NCBI GenBank assembly: GCA_963971285.1
Contig: OZ020251.1
Span: 4,402,001-4,466,000 of the forward strand
DNA: 64,000 nucleotides
Source: Astropecten irregularis
Lineage: Eukaryota > Echinodermata > Asteroidea > Paxillosida > Astropectinidae
Direction of reading: 5' to 3'
Shown: positions 34,957 to 44,700 of the stretch, one piece after another
How positions within the stretch are numbered: position 1 is the first letter of the stretch
How the letters are laid out: each line of letters starts with the position of its first letter
The notes under the pieces: generated by a model
Databases searched by the model: none
What the model saw: only the letters and a program-made list of their open reading frames with translations
What the model was told of the DNA's origin: nothing
Made by a program: the position numbers and the translations under genes

Positions 34957-35700
34957 TCACATGTAGGAATGTCACCCATCTTAACTGATGAACCTGGCTG
35001 TATTGAGGGAGCATCCCTTAATAGGTGTTTGCCCTCTGGAGTTTGCTGCCGTCAGCTCAGTCCTGCTTGAGATGCCCTCTGACTGCAGCACAGCCCTCAG
35101 GTAGCACGAGGAGAATGTGGACGGTCACTTCCAGAATGCCGCTTTGCAGATGACTGCAATTGACACGCCCCTGAAATGGGCCCATGAGGTGGACACGGCT
35201 CTGACGTCGTGAGCACGTATGCTCTGTTAGACACTACCCAGCGTACTATGGTGTCACATGTCACAGGGCAATGGTGACGAGTTGTTATTATGAACAGTTG
35301 TCGAGTAGTCCCTCTGAGTTGTTTTGTCCGTGACGGAGTTTGTCTGAAGGGACCCAAGATTGGGATCCAATACTGGGCACGAAGATGTCTTGTAGGTCAA
35401 ATGAGGACTGGTTCTTGGTCATGAACCCAACTGCTGGGACAAATCACGCCCCACTGGGTTCCCTGCAAATATGTCCCTCGGTAATAGTTAGCGCTTGAAG
35501 CTCAATCCCCCTGCGACTGCTAGGGGGAACGCAAGCTTCATTGTCATGTGTATCAGTGATGCCCGACTGATGGGTTCAAAGGGAGCTTGAGTAAGCATCT
35601 GTAGGACATGCCCTATGTTGGTATGCACAGGTGGTTGCTCGGTGAATATGCCACGTGCCAGGTGTTTCAACAGTTGGTTGTCCGAAACAGTGGAGCCATT
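34957..35700 (-). pseudogene. Tyrosine recombinase remnant of DIRS-like element
   Basis: Contains LKHLARGIFTEQPPVHTN, the helix APFEPISRASLIHMTMKLAF followed by PLAVAGG, and, in another frame, HDVRAVSTSWAHFRGVSIAV with ICKAAFW. The latter is the conserved box II region (HxxR-like) of DIRS recombinases. Several frameshifts and stops separate these pieces. The distal end is displaced by the MITE at 34572-34950. Confidence 0.8.
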
Positions 35701-36254
35701 AGAAAAGGCTTGGTGGATGGCCGTAACCCCGAACGGTAATTCTTTATCGTTGCTATAATGAAGCCTGACTTTATAAACAGGTAAAACAGAAAATCAGCCA
35801 CTGCTGTAACAGATATTGAGGTTGGATCAAGAGATCACTCCCTGCACCACAACCCAAAACATCGTAGCCTGCTACTGTAGACTTGCCGGGTCGAGGCACG
35901 TCGCCCTCATGGTGGCAGCCTCTGTAGAAAGGCCTGCTGCCTGGAATGTTTGAGGGCATGATCATAGGAGTCTACAATAGAAGTCTGATCAGAATGGGGC
36001 GATGAGAAGAACATGGCACCGTTCCAGCTCTATCTTGGCTATTACCCTGGGAAGTAGCGATATGGAAAGGAATGCGTAGGTGTAAATGCCATCCCATTTC
36101 ATAAGTAGTGCATCGGTGCCCACACCTGTGGGTGCGGAAATTCTTGGCTGACGCAAACAGGTCGATGTGGGGTTGATCCATGAGCATAAAAATCATCTGT
36201 ACGACCTCGCGATAGAGAGTCCCTCCATAGAGATGACTGTCCTCCTCGAGAGGG

Positions 36255-36525
36255 CATCTGCCAGGACGTTCTCATTGCCAGGGATGTGGACTGCACGTAA
36301 GTGTACGTGGTTTTCCATGGTCCACTGATAAACCTGCCACATCAGTAAGCACAATTTGGCTGATCAGGTGCCGCCCTGGAGGTTTATGTATGACACCATA
36401 TTTGTGTTTTCGGACATAACCAATAGTGCCCTGCCCCTGACTGACGTCTTGAAATGACGCAGGGTTTTGAATACGGCCTGGAGTTCCAGAACATTGATGT
36501 GGAGTCCCGGACACTCCTGGTCCCA
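36255..36525 (-). pseudogene. RNase H remnant of DIRS-like element
   Basis: Reads HINVLELQAVFKTLRHFKTS, then RALLVMSENTNMVSYINLQG and GGT followed by a TGA stop at the position normally Arg (CGA to TGA). Beyond a break it continues to VHIPGNENVLADALSR, the usual end of the DIRS RNase H domain. The family usually has D-N in the SENT motif; here it is E-N. Confidence 0.85.
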
Positions 36526-36599
36526 TTCCCCCTATGCTTGAAGTGGGGTAAGGGTAGCTGCCATGGGTAGAGCCGATAGACTCACTTGACAGGAAAGCA

Positions 36600-36910
36600 T
36601 TTAGGCATTGGAAGAGGTTGACGATGCTTCAGTCGGTTTCACCATACCCCCTAATGTAGAGGACTGCCCCAAGGAAGGTTGGGGTTTGCGATGGTGTGGG
36701 ATGGGATTTCTTGTGATTTATGATAAATTCAGCTGGGTTGTGAGATTTGCATCCACAGTGACGGTGCTTGACTCCCCAATCACTAACCTGTCGTCTGAGT
36801 ACTGGAAAATAATGATGTTCTTTTTGCGGAGGTGTGCTGCCAACATCCTGGTCACTCGGGTAAAGACCCTTGGGGACGGGGAAATAACACCGAGATGGAA
36901 TCAGAAAACT
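36600..36910 (-). pseudogene. Reverse transcriptase remnant of DIRS-like element
   Basis: Reads VFTRVTRMLAAHLRKKNIII followed by FQYSDDRLVIGES, the catalytic YxDD region of a DIRS/Ngaro-like reverse transcriptase (usually YLDDWLIV). A stop follows within about 20 codons. Only the palm region around the active site is left; the upstream part is missing. The plus-strand reading frame over the same bases is a shadow. Confidence 0.85.
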
Positions 36911-37214
36911 TGAAGAATTTTAGATGGTGAAAAACTTCTGATCGCTCTAAAGCTAAGAAAAAGAAGGGAGATTACGGGCACGACACCGCTAGGCATTGTG
37001 GAAATAGAGGGCACACTCCAGTTGATCAAACTTATCTAACAACACATTAGTAGATGTTATATGGGTAAAATGAATGCAGTAGACTTTAGTAACATATTTC
37101 TAATGCACTAGCCAAAAAAACAAAACTCTGTTGCACTTTAATTGCTGCTTAATTCCCTGACTACTTGAAGAAGTTCTCTATAAACTTTAGAACTAGCCTC
37201 ACAACACATCACAT

Positions 37215-37305
37215 GCACATGGTGAGAATTGTGTGGGATTTAAACCAGTGACCTCCGGAACACCGTACCAACGCTCTACCAACCGAGCTATCCAGCCCTA
37301 TGTTG
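37215..37305 (-). mobile_element. tRNA-derived SINE, copy 1
   Basis: The minus strand reads GGGCTGGATAGCTCGGTTGG (box A-like) and, 33 bp on, GAGGTCACTGGTTTAAATCC (box B-like, normally GGTTCGAATCC). It resembles a tRNA 5' head but without a full cloverleaf, so a SINE rather than a tRNA gene. Confidence 0.65.
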
Positions 37306-37639
37306 GTGGTGTCAGTGATAGTCGATTATTTTGTTTGTTTGGCAGTCAAAAACCACGAAACCATTCACATACTGCTATATCCCGAGGATCATTGAAGATG
37401 CGTGCAGCATCGGCAATGCTGCCACCTGAGAAACAGTACCGGTACATAGGAATTACTCAAAGAGGATGATTATTTTTAATTAATATAATTACCAAATGCT
37501 TCTCATTTGATATATTTCAGGTCATTTTGGCCGATGAGCAGTTTGCAGCAGTTTATTACTTGTATTAATATAATTACCAAATAATCACAAGGGAAACTGA
37601 ATTTTAAGTCATTGAAAAGCGAACAAAGAAAAATTTAGC

Positions 37640-37735
37640 AGAGCGGGATTCAATAAACCAGCAACCTCTGGAATACCATACCAGCACTCTTAACCAACTG
37701 AGCTATTAGGGACTTCACCAACATAGGACTGGGTA
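37640..37735 (-). mobile_element. tRNA-derived SINE, copy 2
   Basis: AATAGCTCAGTTGGTTAAGA and GAGGTTGCTGGTTTATTGAA on the minus strand, with GGTATGGTATTCC in between, parallel copy 1 (GGTACGGTGTTCC). Both are preceded by CCAACATAGG-like sequence (CCTATGTTGG on the other strand), so they belong to one family. Confidence 0.65.
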
Positions 37736-38055
37736 GCTCAATTGATCAAAAAACGGAAGTCAAATTTTTCTTTGATTACTTCTCAAAATGATCACAAATT
37801 CAATAACATATGCGAAACTTTAAATGTTATATGCCAGCTATCATGAATGCCAATACTTTTGTTCAGCTCGATGAAATGGGAATGAAAATTCTTTGCTGAA
37901 TGCTGAATGCTCCAGAAAATGTTTTGTGTGACTCGCTAATCAAGTTCTACACCTTTTTAAACATTGGCTACAAGTATTAGCATTTAGAAGCAGCAGTGTG
38001 TGAACTAAAAAAGTCCCTTTTTCAGCCATAATTATATACATGTAAGACATCTTAC
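37736..38055. other. Non-coding, no feature recognised
   Basis: AT-rich stretch between the SINE and the candidate exon; nothing supported. Confidence 0.4.
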
Positions 38056-38131
38056 CCAAGTACTGAGGTGAATCCAGGATGGGGAGCCAGTCATCATCTT
38101 CAAGGGACCTGGCAGCATCTTCCTTCACATT
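38056..38131 (-). CDS. Candidate upstream exon, possibly N-terminal BRSK
   Basis: An open 76-bp segment bounded by an acceptor-like ATGCAG and a strong donor G|GTAAGA. It encodes NVKEDAARSLEDDDWLPILD followed by SPQYL and one base of the next codon. If translation begins at the ATG at 38137 the exon would be 82 bp and start MQNVKED. It ends in phase 1 with a G, exactly what the 28970-29064 exon needs. Its last residues, QYL plus the start of a Gly codon, resemble the QYVG that precedes the first kinase strand in BRSK proteins. Against it: direct joining would skip the glycine-rich loop (PYRLEKTLGKGQT), so a further small exon would have to exist and I could not find one. It may belong to another gene or be chance. 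The charged coding-like composition stands out from the surrounding DNA. Confidence 0.35.
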
Positions 38132-38137
38132 CTGCAT

Positions 38138-39527
38138 GCATTTTAAAGAAATGTAACAACATTTGGCACAAATCACACAGAGGACCAGGTCTCAAAGGGC
38201 AGGGTAAATTGCATGGCAATTTGATCAAACAATCATTTTCTCAGATTGTAACCAACATGTGTACAGTACAGAGGGAATCATGGATCACAAGCCTACAGAA
38301 TTTGGACTGAAATTGTCTTGTTCAGGGCATTTCAAGACATCATAGGCAGGCAAACTCCTCACCGTATATACTATCCTCCATAAAAAAATGTCAAGCAATT
38401 CCTTTAAAAAATTTACAACAAATCAAGCACATTTGTAGCTGGTAGGTGGGGAGGGTGTATTCATGCATGCAATTTAGACCATTTCAAGAAATGGTTTGTT
38501 GGGGCTATGTGGGCATTTGTAATAATTACATAGACTTTGCATGGGCAGTTGGCGGATTGTGCAGCCATCAGTGCTGCCCAGTAGAAAGACAGGCCTCTTG
38601 CAGGTAGAAAGACAAGCCACTTCCTGGTGGAAAGACACGTTACTTCCTGACAGACAGGCAACTTCCTGGAGGAAGGCCTTTTAAGTATGGAGTCAAAATG
38701 CCTACAATGGGCCATTTTAGCCCAAAACTTACCACAAAACTGTGACTTGCAAAGAATTCCTATCTCCAAACTTTGCGAGGGACAGTAGCATCTTCAGCAA
38801 TGATTGAAGGATTTCTGGAAAAATAAAAAAAGTACAAATTTGGTAACTAACTTGGTTGATAATTTAATTGAGTTGACATGAGGATACATTTTTCTAACTC
38901 CATAATACCCATTTGCCAATTTTACAATACTGAGTTTCATTTTTATGGAGCCCAGCATTTTAAAGTGTTAATATCAACATGAAACAGGTGAGATTTCACT
39001 TAATGTTTTCTTTGGCCTCAATAAAGCAAATAATCTTCTATTTGTTCATTAAACATCCTTTATCGATGAATGTAATTTCTGAATCTATGGATTCATTTAA
39101 ATCTTTCTTCTTTTCTTTTATGTGTATTTTCATTTGGAACAAAATTGCTAATACAAAATACAAACACAAACTAAATCATTCACATTACATGCACGGTGCT
39201 TTGCATTGTAAACTTACACTGCTTACCGCTGTCTAGTTTAGGAGTATTGTGATCATTATTATGCTTCTTTCTTCATTAATTAAGAAAAAGGTGAATGTGA
39301 ATGCATCTGCTCTATGATTTGTGATATTTTGTGATTTGATTTTTCTTAATGTCTCATATCAACTTAGTTAGATTATCAACAGTTAAATCAAAATGTACAT
39401 TCAATTTCTCTGTAAGATGTTTATGACAAATTATCTGCACTTTTTACTGTGCTGCAGCTTATCCAGTCTGTAATTTTTTATTATTATTTGTATATCAAAT
39501 AATTATTTCACAAAATGAATAATTTAT
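38138..39527. other. Non-coding; short AGAAAGAC-type repeat at 38575-38670
   Basis: GGTAGAAAGACAAGCCACTTCCTGG-like units of about 25 bp recur three to four times (38575-38670) and resemble sequence at 62570-62690. Near 39190-39235 GCTGCTTACCGCTGTCTAG-like sequence (ACTGCTTACCGCTGTCTAGT) resembles the 46-bp satellite unit and may be an ancestral single copy. No exon supported. Confidence 0.5.
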
Positions 39528-40112
39528 AGAGGGGGAAATAAGTAAGTAAAAACAATGAGATAGAAGGGACAAATATGTACAAACAATGAGAAAGAATAAA
39601 AAAATAAGTACAAACAATGAGATATATAGGGGAAATAACTAAGTACAAAAAGTGAGATTGAGGGGAAAATAAGTAAGTACAACCAGTGAGATTGAGGGAA
39701 AATAAGTAGGTACAAACAGTGAGATTCAGGGGGAAATAAGTAAGTACAAACAGTGAGATTGAGGGGAAAATAAGTAAGTACAAACAGAGATATAGAGGGG
39801 AAAATAAGTAAGTACAAACAGTGAGATTGAGGGGAAAATAAGTAAGTACATACAGTGAGATTGAGGGGAAAATAAGTAAGTACATAACAGAGATATAGAG
39901 GGGAAAATAAGTAAGTACAAACAGTGAGATTGAGGGGGAAATAAGTAAGCACAAACAGTGAGATAGAGGGGGAAATAAGTAAGTACAAACAGTGAGATTG
40001 AGGGGAAAATAAGTAAGTACAAACAGTGAGATTGAGGGGGAAATAAGTAAGTACAAACAGTGAGATTGAGGGGAAAATAAGTAAGTACAAACAGTGAGAT
40101 TGAGGGGAAAAT
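39528..40112. repeat. 34-bp tandem array
   Basis: About 17 units of GTACAAACAGTGAGATTGAG plus GGGAAAATAAGTAA, with the first units more degenerate. Three minus-strand frames are open for 98-213 codons because the unit lacks stops there; the predicted YLFSPQSHCLYLL-type peptides are not credible genes. Confidence 0.93.
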
Positions 40113-41512
40113 AAAATTGCATCGAGCAAAGGTGCTTTTTGCTGTCTATTTTTATTAAATTGCATTGAGCATCAAAGGTGCTTCTTGCTGTCTAGTTTTA
40201 TTAAATTGCATTGAGCATCAAAGGTGCTTCTTGCTGTCTAGTTTGATTAAATTGCATCGAGCATCAAAGGTGCTTCTTGCTGTCTAGTTTTATTAAATTG
40301 CATCGAGCATCAAAGGTGCTTCTTGCTGTCTAGTTTTATTGAATTGCATCGAGCATCAAAGGTGCTTCTTGCTGTCTAGTTTGATTAAATTGCATCGAGC
40401 ATCAAAGGTGCTTCTTGCTGTCTAGTTTTATTAAATTGCATCGAGCATCAAAGGTGCTTCTTGCTGTCTAGTTTGATTAAATTGCATTGAGCATCAAATG
40501 TGCTTCTTGCTGTCTAGTTTTATTAAATTGCATTGAGCATCAAATGTGCTTCTTGCTGTCTAGTTTTATTAAATTGCATCGAGCATCAAAGGTGCTTCTT
40601 GCTGTCTAGTTTTATTTAATTGCAACGAGCATCAAAGGTGCTTCTTGCTGTCTAGTTTGATTAAATTGCATTGAGCATCAAAGGTGCTTCATGCTGTCTA
40701 GTTTTATTTAATTGCAACGAGCATCAAAGGTGCTTCTTGCTGTCTAGTTTGATTAAATTGCATTGAGCATCAAAGGTGCTTCTTGCTGTCTAGTTTTATT
40801 AAATTGCATCGAGCATCAAAGGTGCTTCTTGCTGTCTAGTTTTATTGAATTGCATCGAGCATCAAAGGTGCTTCTTGCTGTCTAGTTTGATTAAATTGCA
40901 TCGAGCATCAAAGGTGCTTCTTGCTGTCTAGTTTTATTAAATTGCATCGAGCATCAAAGGTGCTTCTTGCTGTCTAGTTTGATTAAATTGCATTGAGCAT
41001 CAAATGTGCTTCTTGCTGTCTAGTTTGATTAAATTGCATTAAACATCAAATGTGCTTCTTGCTGTCTAGTTTTATTAAATTGCATCGAGCATCAAAGGTG
41101 CTTCTTGCTGTCTAGTTTTATTTAATTGCAACGAGCATCAAAGGTGCTTCTTGCTGTCTAGTTTGATTAAATTGCATTGAGCATCAAAGGTGCTTCATGC
41201 TGTCTAGTTTTATTTAATTGCAACGAGCATCAAAGGTGCTTCTTGCTGTCTAGTTTGATTAAATTGCATTGAGCATCAAAGGTGCTTCTTGCTGTCTAGT
41301 TTGATTAAATTGCATCGAGCATCAAAGGTGCTTCTTGCTGTCTAGTTTGATTAAATTGCATCGAGCATCAAAGGTGCTTCTTGCTGTCTAGTTTGATTAA
41401 ATTGCATTGAGCATCAAAGGTGCTTCTTGCTGTCTAGTTATATTAAATTGCATTGAGCATCAAAGGTGCTTCTTGCTGTCTAGTTTCATTAAATTGCATT
41501 GAGCATCAAAGA
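40113..41512. repeat. 46-bp tandem array, first block
   Basis: About 30 units of ATTGCATCGAGCATCAAAGG plus TGCTTCTTGCTGTCTAGTTT plus TATTAA. Variants alternate GATTAAA/TATTAAA and CATCGAG/CATTGAG/CAACGAG. It starts directly where the 34-bp array ends. Blocks of several units are themselves duplicated (around 40240-40640 and 40800-41150). Confidence 0.95.
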
Positions 41513-41701
41513 GAAAGTTATTATTATTATTATTAAACTGGCAGACCTTTGCCTAGACCAGAAACAAGGAGTGACCCTCTTCACTGGTCTGTCGCAAAGG
41601 TTGGGGTAACAACGCCAGGCGGAAAACTGTAGAAGTTCTCCTACCCCTCAAATAACTAAGTTTTTATTTTATTGAATGTAATTTTCATGTCTGCATTTTT
41701 A
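41513..41701. repeat. Satellite-complex core module, copy 1
   Basis: A (TTA)n tract, then AAACTGGCAGACCTTTGCCT to AACAACGCCAGGCGGAAAAC, then TTTTATTTTATTGAATG and TCTGCAT. The same segment occurs at 62897-63073, again just before a 116-bp array. CCTTTGC..AGACCAG and CTGGTCT..GCAAAGG can pair into a hairpin. Confidence 0.85.
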
Positions 41702-44700
41702 AATATAGATTTATCGTGTCAACTTTGGTTAATAACTAACCAAAATATTCTAGTAAATAACCTAAATTTTTCTAATTATTTCAGTGAACGTCCTTGTAAC
41801 GTTCTAAAGGTAAGACCAGATATTATTTATTGTGTCAACTTTGGTTAATAACTAACCAAAATATTCTAGTAAATAACCTAAATTTTTCTAATAATTTCAG
41901 TGAACGTCCTTGTAATGTTCTAAAAGTAAGACCAGATATTATTTATCGCGTCAACTTTGGTTAATAACTAACAAAAATATTCTAGTAAATAACCGAAATT
42001 TTTCTAATAATTTCAGTGAACGTCCTTGTTACGTTCTAAAAGTAAGACCAGACATTATTTATCGCGTCAACTTTGGTTAATAACTAACCAAAATATTCTA
42101 GTAAATAACCTACATTTTTCTACTAATTTCAGTGAACGTCCTTGTAACGTTCTAAAAGTAAGACCAGATATTATTTATCGCGTCAACTTTGGTTAATAAC
42201 TAACCAAAATATTCTAGTAAATAACCTAAATTTTTCTACTAATTTCAGTGAACGTCCTTGTAACGTTCTAAAAGTAAGACCAGATATTATTTATCGCGTC
42301 AACTTTGGTTAATAACTAACCAAAATATTCTTGTAAATAACCTAAATTTTTCTAATAATTTCAGTGAACGTCCTTGTAACGTTCTTAAAGTAAGACCAGA
42401 TATTATTTATCGCGTCAACTTTGGTTAATAACTAACCAAAATATTCTAGTAAATAACCTAAATTTTTCTACTAATTTCAGTGAACGTCTTTGTAACGTTC
42501 TAAAAGTAAGACCAGATATTATTTATCGCGTCAACTTTGGTTAATAACTAACCCAAATATTCTATTAAATAACCTAAATTTTTCTACTAATTTCAGTGAA
42601 AGTCCTTGTAACGTTCTAAAAGTAAGACCAGATATTATTTATCGCGTCAACTTTGGTTAATAACTAACCAAAATATTCTAGTAAATAACCTAAATTTTTC
42701 TACTAATTTCAGTGAACGTCCTTGTAACGTTCTAAAAGTAAGACCAGATATTATTTATCGCGTCAACTTTGGTTAATAACTAACCAAAATATTCTAGTAA
42801 ATAACCGAAATTTTTCTACTAATTTCAGTGAACGTCCTTGTAACGTTCTAAAAGTAAGACCAGATATTATTTATCGCGTCAACTTTGGTTAATAACTAAC
42901 CAAAATATTCTAGTAAATAACCGAAATGTTTCTACTAATTTCAGTGAACGTCCTTGTAACGTTCTAAAAGTAAGACCAGATTTTATTTATCGCGTCAACT
43001 TTGGTTAATACCTAACCAAAATATTCTAGTAAATAACCGAAATGTTTTCTACTAATTTCAGTGAACGTCCTTGTAACGTTCTAAAAGTAAGACCAGATAT
43101 TATTTATCGCGTCAACTTTGGTTAATAACTAACCAAAATATTCTAGTAAATAACCGAAATGTTTCTACTAATTTCAGTGAACGTCCTTGTAACGTTCTAA
43201 AAGTAAGACCAGATATTATTTATCGCGTCAACTTTGGTTAATAACTAACCAAAATATTCTAGTAAATAACCTAAATTTTTCTAATAATTTCAGCGAACGT
43301 CCTAGTAACGTTCTAAAAGTAAGACCAGATATTATTTATCGCGTCAACTTTGGTTAATAACTAACCAAAATATTCTAGTAAATAACCTAAATTTTTCTAA
43401 TAATTTCAGTGAACGTCCTTGTAACGTTCTAAAAGTAAGACCAGAAATTATTTATCGCGTCAACTTTGGTTAAAATCTAACCAAAATATTCTAGTAAATA
43501 ACCTAAATTTTTCTAATAATTTCAGTGAACGTCCTTGTAACGTTCTTAAAGTAAGACCAGATATTATTTATCGCGTCAACTTTGGTTAATAACTAACCAA
43601 AATATTCTGGTAAATAACCAACATTTTTCTAATAATTTCAGTGAACGTCCTTGTAACGTTCTAAAGGTAAGACCAGATATTATTTATCGCGTCAACTTTG
43701 GTTAATAACTAACCAAAATATTCTAGTAAATAACCTAAATTTTTCTAATAATTTCAGTGAACGTCCTTGTAACGTTCTAAAAGTAAGACCAGATATTATT
43801 TATCGCGTCAACTTTGGTTAATAACTAACCAAAATATTCTAGTAAATAACCTTAATTTTTCTAATAATTTCAGTGAACGTCCTTGTAACGTTCTAAAGGT
43901 AAGACCAGATATTATTTATCGCGTCAACTTTGGTTAATAACTAACCAAAATATTCTAGTAAATAACCTAAATTTTTCTAATAATTTCAGTTAAACGTCCT
44001 TGTCACGTCCTAAAAGTAAGACCAGATATTATTTATCGCGTCAACTTTGGTTAATAACTAACCAAAATATTCTAGTAAATAACCTTAATTTTTCTAATAA
44101 TTTCAGTGAACGTCCTTGTAACGTTCTAAAAGTAAGACCAGATATTATTTATCGCGTCAACTTTGGTCAATAACTAACCAAAATATTCTAGTAAATAACC
44201 TTAATTTTTCTAATAATTTCAGTGAATGTCCTTGTAACGTTCTTAAAGTAAGACCAGATATTATTTATTGCGTCAACTTTGGTTAATAACTAACCAAAAT
44301 ATTCTAGTAAATAACAGAAATTTTTCTACTAATTTCAGTGAACGTCCTTGTAACGTTCTAAAAGTAAGACCAGATATTATTTATCGCGTCAACTTTGGTT
44401 AATAACTAACCAAAATATTCTAGTAAATAACCGAAATGTTTCTACTAATTTCAGTGAACGTCTTTGTAACGTTCTAAAAGTAAGACCAGATATTATTTAT
44501 CGCGTCAACTTTGGTTAATAACTAACCAAAATATTCTAGTAAATAACCTAAATTTTTCTAATAATTTCAGTGAACGTCCTAGTAACGTTCTTAAAGTAAG
44601 ACCAGATATTATTTATCGCGTCAACTTTGGTTAATAACTAACCAAAATATTCTAGTAAATAACCTAAATTTTTCTAATAATTTCAGTGAACGTCCTTGTA

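Larger units (their letters stand above)
34390..37095 (-). mobile_element. Degenerate DIRS-like tyrosine-recombinase retrotransposon
   Basis: On the minus strand, remnants appear in the order reverse transcriptase (near 36.8 kb), RNase H (36.5-36.25 kb), a following conserved region (36.2-36.0 kb, HIDLFASAKNF) and tyrosine recombinase (35.7-34.9 kb). This order and the recombinase in place of a DDE integrase define DIRS-type elements. Inverted repeats flank it: the reverse complement of 34481-34543 (GGCATTGTGGGAATAGAGGG, TCCAGTTGATCAA) matches 36957-37035, and weaker similarity runs on to about 34395 and 37095. Stops and frame changes interrupt every domain, and the gag-like region is absent, so it is a dead, internally deleted copy. 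A MITE sits in its recombinase end. Confidence 0.85.

Noticed and set aside
36608-36913. 101-codon plus-strand frame
   Set aside because: Shadow of the reverse transcriptase remnant, which is on the minus strand with the YSDD motif.
38740-38820. Possible exon on the minus strand reading NPSIIAEDATVPRK
   Set aside because: An acceptor-like site exists, but no adequate donor follows and the frame closes soon after; no family was recognised.
39508-40165. Minus-strand frames of 98-213 codons
   Set aside because: Read-through of a 34-bp repeat, open in several frames at once. Hydrophobic repeats arise from the repeat composition.
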